Shown: positions 50,091-58,798 of the stretch, piece by piece
How the letters are laid out: each line of letters starts with the position of its first letter
Position numbering within the stretch: the stretch's first letter is position 1
Source of the DNA: Dokdonia pacifica
Lineage (GTDB): Bacteria; Bacteroidota; Bacteroidia; Flavobacteriales; Flavobacteriaceae
Assembly (NCBI RefSeq): GCF_900188275.1
Contig: NZ_FZNY01000003.1
Coordinates: 310,001 to 374,000 of the forward strand
Reading direction: 5' to 3'
Length of the DNA: 64,000 bases
Made by a program: the position numbers and the translations under genes
The notes under the pieces: generated by a model
The model's input: the letters and a program-made list of their open reading frames with translations, nothing else
What the model was told of the DNA's origin: nothing
Database searches by the model: none

Positions 50091-50305
50091 TTTGATTTTG
50101 TTGTTTGCAAACAGAATCAATTAAAAGGGAATCTGGTGCAATAGTAACTATTAAATCCAGAACTGTTCCCGCAACTGTAATTCTTTGCTAATGAAAATTA
50201 GCACCGTTTAGGATGTTATTAACTACAAAACCACTGGCACTTGCTGGGAAGGTATAATAACATAAGATAAGTCAGGAGACCTGCCATATTCAGCAAAGTA
50301 AGTCA
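50091..50305 (+). ncRNA. Cobalamin (AdoCbl-type) riboswitch
   Basis: The leader shows the conserved parts of a cobalamin riboswitch in order: AAAAGGGAATCTGGTGC, CCAGAACTGTTCCCGCAACTG, AATTAGCACCG, AAACCACTGGCACT...GGGAAGGT, and the B12 box AAGTCAGGAGACCTGCCA (50269-50286). A hairpin precedes it at 50091-50121. It lies upstream of btuB and should turn btuB off when cobalamin is plentiful. End positions are approximate. Confidence 0.93.
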
Positions 50306-50327
50306 AACTTTCGGGATAAAAGTTTAC

Positions 50328-50345
50328 GTATAATAGTGATTATAC
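50328..50345 (+). promoter_or_regulatory. Hairpin between riboswitch and btuB
   Basis: Perfect GTATAAT (50328-50334) / ATTATAC (50339-50345) hairpin, loop AGTG, ending 24 bases before the ATG. No T-tract follows, so it could act on translation as an expression platform. Confidence 0.5.
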
Positions 50346-50369
50346 TATTCTCGATTTTAATTAAAAAAA

Positions 50370-52262
50370 ATGAACAAAAAAACAAATGCATTTGTAGCAT
50401 TAGGTATGTTTTTTTCTGTGTGTACTATGGCACAAGAAACGCAACAACCTACTGTAGAAACATTGGACGAAGTGGTATTAACAGATTCGCGTTTTGCATT
50501 AAAACGTGAAAACTCTGGAAAAACAGTCATTACAATTTCTAAAGAAGAAATTGAAAAAAACCAAGGCCGTTCTGTCGCTGAATTAATCAATACAAAATCT
50601 GGTATTGAAGTAAATGGTAGTAGAAGTAACGCAGGACAAAACTTAGGTGTTTTTGTACGTGGAGGTAGAAACCGTCAAGTATTGGTGATTATAGATGGGG
50701 TTCAGGTTTCTGATCCATCTCAAATTAATGGCGAATATGATTTACGCCTATTATCTTTAGGAAACATCGAAAAGATTGAAGTAATCAAAGGTGCTGCAAG
50801 TACACTGTATGGAAGTGGAGCTGCCGCTGCTGTAATTAATATTACAACGAAGGATGCGAGTGATAAAGCAGTACATGTTGTCATCAATTCTAGTGTGGGA
50901 ACCAATCAATCTCAAGATGACCAGGATTACAGATTGTCAGATTTTAATAATAGCGTGAATGTAAACGGAACGTTAGATAAGTTCACTTATAAAGCAGGGT
51001 TTAATCAGCAATTTACCGACGGACTTTCAGCAGCACTAGTAGAAGAAGGAGAAGCAGAAAGAGATGCATTTTCTAAAAAGAGTTTTGATCTAAATCTTGG
51101 ATACCAATTTACAGATGCTTTCTCTATAAATATTTTTGGGAATGTAACTGATATTAATTCAGATTTTGACGGTGGTGCCTTTTTTGACAGCCCAGGAAAT
51201 GAATTTAATAGTGATCAGTACAGAGTAGGGGTTTCTTCTACATATAAGTACAATAAAGGAAGCGTACATTTAAACGCATCGTATAGCACATTTGATAGAG
51301 CGTTTATCTCTGATTTTCCATTCTTTGCAGAAGGTGAGAATTTGATTTTAGATGTATATAATAAATATAAAATCAACAATTCTTTCTACACGATTGTAGG
51401 TTTGAACGTCATTGATAATCAAGCTACTTTTGAAGGAAATGCACAAGATGAAAACCCAGATTTTAATATCATAGACCCGTATGCCAATGTGGTGTATGTA
51501 TCAGATTTTGGTTTAAATATCAATGCTGGTGCTCGTCTGAATAATCATAGTGAGTATGGTTCTAATTTTACATACAATATCAATCCTTCATATACATACA
51601 AGTTTGGAGAAGGAAGCTATGTAAAGCCATTTGGATCGTATAGTACATCATTTATAGCGCCTTCTTTAAATCAATTATTTGGAAACTTCGGACCTAATCC
51701 TGAATTAGACCCAGAAGAAAACTTAACCATAGAAGGAGGAGTTGAAGTAAAACTAGGAAAGAATTTTAGAGCTAGTGCTTTATATTTTGACAGAGAAGAA
51801 ACAGATGTGATTCAATTTGACTTTGAAGCTGGGTATTTTAATAGTGAAGAAGTGGTCAATACGAGCGGTATTGAAGTAGAAGTAAATGCTACACCCGTAA
51901 AGAACCTATCATTAACTGCTAACTATACGTATATAGATAATGAAAATAATGCGGTGTTGATTCCAGAAAGCAAAGCCAACTTTACCGTAGGATATGATTT
52001 CTCTCCAAGAACATTTGCTTCTGTAGCCTATCAATATACAGATGATAGATTGGCTAATGACTTTAGAGAGTTTCCAGCAACAGAAGTTACACTAGAAAGC
52101 TTCAGTCTTGTAAACCTTGCTTTTGGACATACTTTAAAAAATGAAAAATGGCGATTCTTATTAAGTGTAGATAATCTATTAAATGAAGATTATCAAGACG
52201 TTTTCGGATTTACATCAAGAGGTGCCAACGTAAAACTAGGAGTAACACTAAATCTTTTATAA
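50370..52262 (+). CDS. btuB: TonB-dependent vitamin B12 receptor
   Basis: A 630-residue outer-membrane receptor. A short signal peptide (AFVALGMFFSVCTMAQ) is followed by a TonB-box-like ETLDEVVLTDSR, a plug domain (SVAELINTKSGIEVNGSRSNAGQNLGVFVRGGRNRQVLVIIDGVQVSDPS, IEVIKGAASTLYGSGAAAAVINI), and a 22-stranded-type barrel ending in a terminal strand (GANVKLGVTLNLL). Substrate is assigned from the cobalamin riboswitch upstream and the neighbouring salvage genes. A strong terminator follows. Confidence 0.94.
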   Translation: MNKKTNAFVALGMFFSVCTMAQETQQPTVETLDEVVLTDSRFALKRENSGKTVITISKEEIEKNQGRSVAELINTKSGIEVNGSRSNAGQNLGVFVRGGRNRQVLVIIDGVQVSDPSQINGEYDLRLLSLGNIEKIEVIKGAASTLYGSGAAAAVINITTKDASDKAVHVVINSSVGTNQSQDDQDYRLSDFNNSVNVNGTLDKFTYKAGFNQQFTDGLSAALVEEGEAERDAFSKKSFDLNLGYQFTDAFSINIFGNVTDINSDFDGGAFFDSPGNEFNSDQYRVGVSSTYKYNKGSVHLNASYSTFDRAFISDFPFFAEGENLILDVYNKYKINNSFYTIVGLNVIDNQATFEGNAQDENPDFNIIDPYANVVYVSDFGLNINAGARLNNHSEYGSNFTYNINPSYTYKFGEGSYVKPFGSYSTSFIAPSLNQLFGNFGPNPELDPEENLTIEGGVEVKLGKNFRASALYFDREETDVIQFDFEAGYFNSEEVVNTSGIEVEVNATPVKNLSLTANYTYIDNENNAVLIPESKANFTVGYDFSPRTFASVAYQYTDDRLANDFREFPATEVTLESFSLVNLAFGHTLKNEKWRFLLSVDNLLNEDYQDVFGFTSRGANVKLGVTLNLL

Positions 52263-52324
52263 GAAGAGCTCTTAGTTGAATTAAGCAGATGCTATATTCC
52301 TTTATAAGATATAGCATATCACTA

Positions 52325-52358
52325 AAAAGCCCTTATCTATTTGGATAAGGGCTTTTAC
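52325..52358 (+). terminator. Terminator of btuB
   Basis: Perfect 13-bp stem (AAAAGCCCTTATC and GATAAGGGCTTTT) with a 6-base loop. Confidence 0.88.
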
Positions 52359-52440
52359 AATTGTGTATATTGATTTCATTTCATCAATATAGTACTACTA
52401 CTTAGGGGAATGTTTTAAAATTTTAACTCTTCCTTTTTTT

Positions 52441-52454
52441 GCTTTCGCGAAAGC
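52441..52454. repeat. 14-bp palindrome copy 14 (intergenic)
   Basis: Exact GCTTTCGCGAAAGC, followed by GTATAT, between the btuB terminator and the GlsB-like gene. Confidence 0.95.
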
Positions 52455-52495
52455 GTATATATCAAATAGAAACGTGGCGAAAATTTTATGAGCAG

Positions 52496-52744
52496 TTATT
52501 TCTTTTTGAAGATCAGATTAAATAAGAATAAAATCACGATAGCACCTATGGCACCAGTGAGTATGGCTCCTATCCAACCAGTCCCGAGATTTATGCCAAG
52601 CTTTCTTAAAATCCACGAACCGACAAAACTACCAATAATACCTACAATAATATTTCCGATAATACCTAGCCCACTACCTCTGTACAATTTACTGCCTAGC
52701 CAACCAGCTAAAGCACCAATAATAAGTGTTGCAATGATTCCCAT
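52496..52744 (-). CDS. GlsB/YeaQ/YmgE-family stress membrane protein
   Basis: An 82-residue, glycine-rich three-helix membrane protein (MGIIATLIIGALAGWLGSKLYRGSGLGIIGNIIVGIIGSFVGSWIL). The pattern is that of the transglycosylase-associated/YmgE family, induced by stress in several bacteria; a molecular role is not established. It stands alone, 57 bases before the end of the hydrolase-OsmC gene. Confidence 0.9.
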   Translation of the reverse strand: MGIIATLIIGALAGWLGSKLYRGSGLGIIGNIIVGIIGSFVGSWILRKLGINLGTGWIGAILTGAIGAIVILFLFNLIFKKK

Positions 52745-52800
52745 ATGATGATTTTTTAGTTATTAGTATCCTACAATGTAATGGATTTTTTTGAGAATAC

Positions 52801-54018
52801 TTATTCCAACCTACTAATCACCTGCGTCTCATTATGTAATGTTTTATGTACAGGGCACTTATCTGCAATTTGCATAATCCTTGCTTTTTGTTTGTCATCT
52901 AATCCATCGGCGGTAAGTTTGACCACACGTGTGAAGGTGTCAATTTTTGCCGTAGCATCATCAGGACACGATTGACAATCTTCAGGATACGATTTAGAAT
53001 AACTCGTATGTACCTCTACATTATCTATTTTCCATCCTTTACGTCTCGCATACATTTGTATGGTCATGGCTGTACACGCCGAGAGGGATCCCGCTAAAAG
53101 CTCATAGGGTGTAGGCCCATAATCATTTCCTCCAATACTAGGCGGCTCATCTGCTTTCATATAATGATTTCCGAGCTTCAGTTCGGTGGTGTATTTATCT
53201 TCGTCATCTAGACTTGCCACTACTTGGTAGGTTGTACTTATTGTATCATTTTCTACAGCCGGAATATATCGAGCGGCCCATCCAGCGATTACTTTCCCTA
53301 CATAAGAGGCATTTTTCTTATCAATTAATAAATGCTCCGAGCCATCTAAGGTCACAAAACTTTTTGGGTGATGTGCCGCATGGTAAATCTCTTCTGCATT
53401 TTTAATAGATACGGTAGCATCTTGCGGTGAATGTAAAATCAATAAGGCTTTATTGAGTTTGCGCGCTGCATCTGTACAAGAACACGCTTCTAGATCATCT
53501 ATAAATTGTTTCTTGAATGTAAAATCACGACCCGCAAGCGTTACATTGGCTTGCCCTTCTTGTCTAATAACTTCAAGTCGACTGCCTAATTGTTTTTGCA
53601 CATGCTGCGGATTACTAGGCGCTCCTATCGTAGCCACTGCAAGTACACTCTCTATTTGGCCACCTGCAAAAATAGCAGCAGCACCTCCTAAGGAATGTCC
53701 TACTAAAAGCGAAGGCGCTTTGTATTCTTTGGTAAGAAATTCGGCAGCACTGATGAGGTCGGTGACATTAGTAGAAAAGTTAGTGTCGGCAAAATCACCT
53801 TCACTTCTTCCTAATCCCATAAAGTCAAAGCGTAATACCCCAAAACCTTCAGACGCTAGCGCACGACTTACATTTCGAACAGCACTAAAATCTTTACTAC
53901 AGGTAAAACAATGGGCAAAAATGGCAAAATTATGAGGATCTTGATTTGCAGGAAGATCCAATCGAGCAGATAGAGACTTCCCTTCTGCGTTTATGAATGT
54001 TAATTTACGTGATTTCAT
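52801..54018 (-). CDS. Alpha/beta hydrolase fused to an OsmC-like peroxide reductase
   Basis: A 405-residue two-domain protein. The N-terminal alpha/beta hydrolase has the nucleophile Ser109 in VGHSLGG and the catalytic His in DGSEHLLIDKK. The C-terminal OsmC/Ohr-type domain has the peroxidatic Cys315 (GSLSACTAMT) and resolving Cys388 (ADKCPVHKTL), and an unusual extra CxxC pair (Cys348/Cys351, PEDCQSCPDD). This fusion is known in Bacteroidota and Proteobacteria; it may release fatty-acyl or thiol groups and then reduce a peroxide, but substrates are unknown. Confidence 0.92.
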   Translation of the reverse strand: MKSRKLTFINAEGKSLSARLDLPANQDPHNFAIFAHCFTCSKDFSAVRNVSRALASEGFGVLRFDFMGLGRSEGDFADTNFSTNVTDLISAAEFLTKEYKAPSLLVGHSLGGAAAIFAGGQIESVLAVATIGAPSNPQHVQKQLGSRLEVIRQEGQANVTLAGRDFTFKKQFIDDLEACSCTDAARKLNKALLILHSPQDATVSIKNAEEIYHAAHHPKSFVTLDGSEHLLIDKKNASYVGKVIAGWAARYIPAVENDTISTTYQVVASLDDEDKYTTELKLGNHYMKADEPPSIGGNDYGPTPYELLAGSLSACTAMTIQMYARRKGWKIDNVEVHTSYSKSYPEDCQSCPDDATAKIDTFTRVVKLTADGLDDKQKARIMQIADKCPVHKTLHNETQVISRLE

Positions 54019-54532
54019 GAAGCTGATTTGTTTTGATGTCTAGCTAAGTCGGTTTTCAAAAAAATACCTAACGAATTTTGATGCGTTAAGGTACAAATAT
54101 TCCCATTTTCAAGTATCGTTTTTTTTCGCTTTAAGCAAAAATATAAATAGCGAAACCCTACTTTATATAGATCTAAATTCTCTACCTTCTGTTATGTATG
54201 AATCCTGAATTACGGATCTATTTCTCTTTTTACAAGTTTTATTAGCGTACCTTTCATCGTGTATTATGTACTTATTGATATTAATTATCTCTTTGCTTCA
54301 CTTTTGCAAAAAGCTAAGGCTCACTTTTAAGTCTTTATTTCTACTCATAAAACGTCAGTAAACAGACTAATGACTGATTTCTGAAAAGTATCTATTAGTG
54401 ATTTTAACGATACGTTTTGCCGCTATCATTACGTTGCAATTCGTTTTAATGCAAAAGAATATGACTTTATTTAGTACCGATGTTCATTCCATTTTTGTAC
54501 CCAAAAAAATACAGGTATACCTACTTTTTATA
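54019..54532. other. Gene-free AT-rich region with a decayed repeat
   Basis: About 510 bases with no supportable gene. It contains TTTTTTCGCTTTAAGC at 54121-54136, which matches part of the structured repeat at 62790-62955 and may be a decayed copy. No terminator is evident for the neighbouring gene. Confidence 0.5.
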
Positions 54533-54660
54533 GATGGGCGTGCCCTTTATCCTGAATTATATTCAGAATAAAGATCGGGCTTTCCGATACAATTCCTCGC
54601 ACTTCTCCCGATCACAATCGGGATCAGGCTGCGGGATTTCCACTGCAATCCCTCACGCAA
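54533..54660 (+). repeat. Structured repeat upstream of the methyltransferase gene
   Basis: G/C-richer than its surroundings, with several hairpins in a row: GGGCGTGCCC, CCCGAT/ATCGGG with loop CACA (54607-54622), and GGGATT/AATCCC (54633-54652). From memory this GGGCGTGCCC...TCGGGCTTTCC...CAATCCCTCACGC type occurs widely in Flavobacteriia intergenic regions; it may be the Flavo-1 motif, which I cannot verify. It is open in the frame of the next gene, which misleads start prediction. Confidence 0.65.
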
Positions 54661-54680
54661 TACCTAATAAAGATGATATT

Positions 54681-55757
54681 ATGAGTACAGAAATACGAGT
54701 AAACAGACCAACTCCTATTACGAGTAAAAAACACATAATCCTATTTGATAATAAGACCGATGTTATACAAACTATCAAAACCTTAGAAGCAGGAAAATCT
54801 ATAGTCATATCAGATTTCTATAGCAATGGCTTAGTAGTACTCAAAGCATTAAAAAATTATCTTAATAAAAAACTACCTAACACATCATTTCAAGAACAAC
54901 GTACGTTTCGATCTACGTATCATAAGTTATCTAATCGTATTCTCATTGAAATTGAAGATCATAAAGTAGCCTTAAAGAAAGCACCTTCTATTGGTTGGCT
55001 GAAAAAGTTATATCCAGAAATATCTGATTTTGTATTATCCTTTCCTCAAGTACAAGGACTCAACAGTTCGTGGCAATGGTATACTAATGGAATTTCGATA
55101 CCTGTATTACGCAATAAAATACATCCCTATTATGGTACTTATTTTCCAACACGTTTTGATCATCTTACTCTTTTTGACAACTGGTTAAAACGCTATGAAG
55201 GTCCTAAAAAAACAGCTATAGATGTGGGGATAGGAAGTGGGATTCTCTCTTTTCAGCTTCTAAAATATGGATTTCAAAAAGTGTATGGAACAGATATAAA
55301 CCCCAATGCCATTGTTGGATTAGCAGTGTTTATGGGAGACACCAAACTATCACGTAAAATAGCATTAGATTATGCCCCTCTTTTTGGACGCTATGATTCC
55401 CCAACAGAACTCATTATTTTCAATCCACCATGGTTACCTAAATCAAATCAAGAAGATTATGTTGATGCTGCCATTTATTATGATGAGCACTTATTTCCTA
55501 ATTTTTTCGCGGAAGCAAAACAACGATTATTACCAGAAGGACAGATTGTAATTTTATTCTCAAACTTATTTCAAATTACAAACTTTAAAACAATACACCC
55601 TATTGAAAAAGAACTTTCTGAAGGTGGGAGATTTCAATTAAAACGCTGTTTTAAGAAACGTGTAAAAGAAGCCTCTAGTTTGACAAAGCGAGATCAGAAT
55701 TGGCGTGGCTCTGAAGAAGTCGAACTTTGGGTATTAATACATAAGGTGAGTTTGTGA
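54681..55757 (+). CDS. SAM-dependent methyltransferase with NPPW motif
   Basis: A 358-residue protein. The first about 170 residues form a domain I do not recognise; then the class I methyltransferase core appears with AIDVGIGSGILSFQLL (motif I), YGTDINPNAI (acidic motif II) and LIIFNPPWLP (NPPW), a motif of N-methyltransferases acting on adenine, cytosine, or glutamine amides. ATG 54681 is chosen: upstream sequence in frame is the repeat at 54533-54660. Its target (rRNA, protein or small molecule) is unknown. Confidence 0.82.
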   Translation: MSTEIRVNRPTPITSKKHIILFDNKTDVIQTIKTLEAGKSIVISDFYSNGLVVLKALKNYLNKKLPNTSFQEQRTFRSTYHKLSNRILIEIEDHKVALKKAPSIGWLKKLYPEISDFVLSFPQVQGLNSSWQWYTNGISIPVLRNKIHPYYGTYFPTRFDHLTLFDNWLKRYEGPKKTAIDVGIGSGILSFQLLKYGFQKVYGTDINPNAIVGLAVFMGDTKLSRKIALDYAPLFGRYDSPTELIIFNPPWLPKSNQEDYVDAAIYYDEHLFPNFFAEAKQRLLPEGQIVILFSNLFQITNFKTIHPIEKELSEGGRFQLKRCFKKRVKEASSLTKRDQNWRGSEEVELWVLIHKVSL

Positions 55758-55825
55758 GTCTATAAGTTGATGTGTTTAAAAGTTTATAATAACCAATAGC
55801 TATTTGCTATACATTCATCATAGGG

Positions 55826-56986
55826 CTACTCTTCTAGAGGGTGTACAGCAACGGCTATTTTTGAGTCGGCAGTTCCATAATAAAGGAACCAGCTATTATT
55901 AAATGTAACCAACCCTTCTACAAAACACACTTCATTGACTTCTCCAATTTTTTCATATTCCTTATCAGGATAAATAAAATAGGAAGGCGTTCTGTCTATT
56001 AATTGATACGGATGATCTTTGTCAAAAAGTGCTTGACCGGCTGCGTAGGTGAATTTAGGGATAGCGGGATCATTAAAATTTGCAGCATTACTTCCATTAT
56101 AGATTAGTAAGATTCCTTCTTCTTTATAGATCGCAAATGGACCAGGTTCTACCAATCGGCTATCAAAGTAACCGCTTCTAGGGTGTAATACGGTGATCAT
56201 TTTCTTGTTTTCTTCATTGATAGCCACCTCCCAATGAATCAGATCTTCTGAGGTAGCCATAAACAAATTAGTATCTCCAAAGTACATCCAGTATTTTCCA
56301 TCTATCTTTTTAGCGATATTTTTAGTTCCTACCACTTCTACGACAATCGCTCCAGATTTTGACCAAAGGTCTTTGTAGATCTCTTGATGTAACACAAGTC
56401 CGTGTTTTGTCCAGTTGATTAAATCTTTAGAAGAAGCAATCGCTAGTCGGGCTGTTTTTCCGTTATAGGCAGTATAGGTCATAATATAAGTTCCATCAGC
56501 ACTTTCAATGATTCTTGGATCCTCAACGCCATCAAAATAACAGCTTTTACAATCTTCTATGAGTGGCGCTCCATTTAGTTTTCTATAATTCCACTCATAC
56601 GGTTGCATCGCATCTTTATCTGGATAAAACACAGGAGTTGCTCGCTTGGTAAAATGAAGCCCGTCGTCACTAATTGCAAGACCTATACGAGACGTTCCCA
56701 TTGAATCTTGGGCTCTATAAAATAAATACACCTGATTGTCTTTGATAATAGCAGACGGGTTGAGTACGTTTCGTTCTTCCCAATTACGTTGCTCTTTTGT
56801 AATAGGACATTCAAAGTGTAGGCGGGGTGTTGGTTTTAAAATAGGATTGATACTATCCACTTTCGTGAAATCAGTAAATGCCCAATGCGCTGCTTTTTTA
56901 GGTACTTCAAGAGTTTCTAACGATTCATTCTTACATCCATAAAAAGCCAGGATAAGTAGGATGATCAAATACATAGGTTTTCTCAT
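55826..56986 (-). CDS. GH130-like glycoside phosphorylase/hydrolase lipoprotein
   Basis: A 386-residue predicted lipoprotein (LAFYGC lipobox) with a five-bladed propeller of the GH130 type: RNVLNPSAIIKDNQVYLFYRAQD, FDGVEDPRIIESADGTYIMTYTAYNG, PGPFAIYKEEGILLIYNGSN, and the final YYGTADSKIAVAVHPLEE. GH130 members phosphorolyse or hydrolyse beta-mannosides. The lipoprotein form suggests cell-surface use. It lacks a SusCD-type locus around it. Confidence 0.85.
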   Translation of the reverse strand: MRKPMYLIILLILAFYGCKNESLETLEVPKKAAHWAFTDFTKVDSINPILKPTPRLHFECPITKEQRNWEERNVLNPSAIIKDNQVYLFYRAQDSMGTSRIGLAISDDGLHFTKRATPVFYPDKDAMQPYEWNYRKLNGAPLIEDCKSCYFDGVEDPRIIESADGTYIMTYTAYNGKTARLAIASSKDLINWTKHGLVLHQEIYKDLWSKSGAIVVEVVGTKNIAKKIDGKYWMYFGDTNLFMATSEDLIHWEVAINEENKKMITVLHPRSGYFDSRLVEPGPFAIYKEEGILLIYNGSNAANFNDPAIPKFTYAAGQALFDKDHPYQLIDRTPSYFIYPDKEYEKIGEVNEVCFVEGLVTFNNSWFLYYGTADSKIAVAVHPLEE

Positions 56987-57073
56987 AGGAGTATTTATGG
57001 GTTGTCATATGAATTGAATTATCTCCAAGATACGGTTATTAAAACTTAGGTCAAGATTCCCATTTCTATATCG

Positions 57074-57081
57074 TATTTTTG
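57074..57081 (+). promoter_or_regulatory. Bacteroidota -7 promoter element (TATTTTTG)
   Basis: Exact TAnnTTTG 20 bases before the DUF418 gene start. Confidence 0.55.
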
Positions 57082-57101
57082 AGCTACTTTCAAAGAGATT
57101 T

Positions 57102-58313
57102 ATGACACACCCGTCTACCGAAAAGATAGCACCTGTTTCTTATAGAATTGTTATCCTTGATGTCCTTAGAGGTTTTGCGCTCCTAGGTATATTTGTGGTC
57201 AATATTGAAATTATGAATTGTGTCTTTATGAATCAAGATGCATTTTCTGCACAATGGACTTCATCTATAGATACACTCGCCGTTCGACTCCAACAGCTTT
57301 TCTTTTATGGAAAATTCTTCCCGATATTTTCTTTGTTATTTGGGGTAGGCATTAGTATTCAATTGGTAAGCTTAAAGCGAAAAGGAATACCGATGTCCTT
57401 CTTTTTTCGCCGAATGGGCGCGTTATTTTTGTTTGGTGTCGCACATATTCTCTTTTTATGGTCTGGTGATGTTATACATATCTATGCCTTTCTAGGACTC
57501 TGTACATTGTTACTAGTACAACTGAAACCTAAACAGCTTATCATTATTGCGCTGGTGATCTTCTTATTTCCATTCTATGGATCATTATTTGAATGGATCA
57601 CCGCTGCCTTAGGATACCAACCTGAGGTCTATTTAAAAAGCTATACTCCAGAAACGATCGAGACTACTATTCGAGAAGGCTCCTATGTGGATGGGATGCA
57701 GTTACGCATGCAAGAATACAAAAGCAATTTAGCCGTTTTATTTGTCTCCTTAATGCCTATTGCATTTACGATGTTCATCTTAGGATTAACGATAGGGAAG
57801 AAGGGATGGTTACAAGACATTCCTAGAGGGATACAACGTATCAAAAAACCAGTATTATGGATCGCTGTACTTTCTAATGTATATAGAGTAATTTTCCTAT
57901 TCTTTTTATGGGAAACTGAAATCTGGAAAGTCCCATTTTGGCGAACGTTGTTTATTTATGGTATGCAGATAAGCGATACGCTGATGGCATTATTTCTTGT
58001 GTGGTTGGTCGTATATGCATTTCAATACGCATTTTGGAAAAAGCTATTGAGTCCTTTACAATATGCAGGCCGTATGGCATTGACCAATTATTTACTACAA
58101 AGTTTTATCGGATTATTGATATTCTCTTCTGTAGGATTGCAATGGTATCAAACCTTATCACCTATACAGACTATGGGTGTCGCTATGGGTGTTTTTATAG
58201 TACAGGTGTTACTGAGTAAGCTTTGGCTGTCATTCTTCCAATTTGGTCCTTTAGAATGGATTTGGCGATGTATTTCGTACTGGAAAGTATTAGAGATTCG
58301 GAAGAAGGGCTAA
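57102..58313 (+). CDS. DUF418-domain (YeiB-like) membrane protein
   Basis: A 403-residue protein with about nine membrane helices. The N-terminal ILDVLRGFALLGIFVVNIEIM is the conserved opening of the DUF1624/DUF418 families, and the C-terminal half has QYAGRMALTNYLLQSFIGLLIF and WLSFFQFGPLEWIWRCISY, which are DUF418 hallmarks. Related proteins include acyltransferase-like membrane enzymes, but no reaction is established. It has its own promoter and is followed after 6 bases by a convergent VOC gene. Confidence 0.9.
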   Translation: MTHPSTEKIAPVSYRIVILDVLRGFALLGIFVVNIEIMNCVFMNQDAFSAQWTSSIDTLAVRLQQLFFYGKFFPIFSLLFGVGISIQLVSLKRKGIPMSFFFRRMGALFLFGVAHILFLWSGDVIHIYAFLGLCTLLLVQLKPKQLIIIALVIFLFPFYGSLFEWITAALGYQPEVYLKSYTPETIETTIREGSYVDGMQLRMQEYKSNLAVLFVSLMPIAFTMFILGLTIGKKGWLQDIPRGIQRIKKPVLWIAVLSNVYRVIFLFFLWETEIWKVPFWRTLFIYGMQISDTLMALFLVWLVVYAFQYAFWKKLLSPLQYAGRMALTNYLLQSFIGLLIFSSVGLQWYQTLSPIQTMGVAMGVFIVQVLLSKLWLSFFQFGPLEWIWRCISYWKVLEIRKKG

Positions 58314-58319
58314 TATTAT

Positions 58320-58706
58320 TTATAGAGTATCATCATTTACTTCAATCCAATATCCATTTGGGTCTTGAAAATATACCTGCTTGATTCCATCGTCTCTTAC
58401 GTAATCTTTGTTTGGGGTATTTTTCCAATCAGAGTACTCCATGTTTAATGCTATTAGATGTGTGATAAATGCATCAATATCTGATGTGGCTACTGCAAAA
58501 TGAACTGCCTTATTCGTTTTTATTTCGGCATTTGGACGCGGAATCAAGTGAAGTTGTTTTCCTTCGCCAAGGGATAACCACCTCGTTTTTGAATCTGAAG
58601 CTGTATTCTTAATTTCTTCAAGTTGTAATACCTTTTGATAAAATGCCATAGATACATCGACATCTTTAACCGAAAGTGCGATATGATTGAATGAAAACGA
58701 AATCAT
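58320..58706 (-). CDS. VOC-superfamily (glyoxalase-like) protein
   Basis: A 128-residue protein: FNHIALSVKDVDVSMAFYQKVLQLEEI begins the first module, HFAVATSDIDAFITHLIALNMEYSDW the second, and VYFQDPNGYWIEVNDDTL is the typical ending with the metal-binding Glu. His in FNHIAL, His in HFAV and Glu in YWIEV match usual ligands. Probably a dioxygenase, lyase or resistance-type protein; the substrate is unknown. Confidence 0.87.
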   Translation of the reverse strand: MISFSFNHIALSVKDVDVSMAFYQKVLQLEEIKNTASDSKTRWLSLGEGKQLHLIPRPNAEIKTNKAVHFAVATSDIDAFITHLIALNMEYSDWKNTPNKDYVRDDGIKQVYFQDPNGYWIEVNDDTL

Positions 58707-58798
58707 TTAGTAAGATTGGTTTTGAGTTTAAAAGTAACAGTTGTGAGTAGTTGTAACAAACGAGCGTTACCAGAGATAGTAAGTTGTCATAAAAATAC

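Noticed and set aside
50091-50305. Second cobalamin riboswitch serving cobU or the BtuF-like gene
   Set aside because: The 90 bases before cobU and 163 bases before the BtuF-like gene lack a B12 box.
5495-52454. GCTTTCGCGAAAGC copies as rho-independent terminators
   Set aside because: Nine lie inside genes, none has a proper loop, and none is followed by a T-tract; real terminators are found separately at several of these loci.
54534-54680. N-terminal extension of the methyltransferase through the repeat
   Set aside because: The stretch is repeat DNA with hairpins and low-complexity residues; ATG 54681 gives a clean start.
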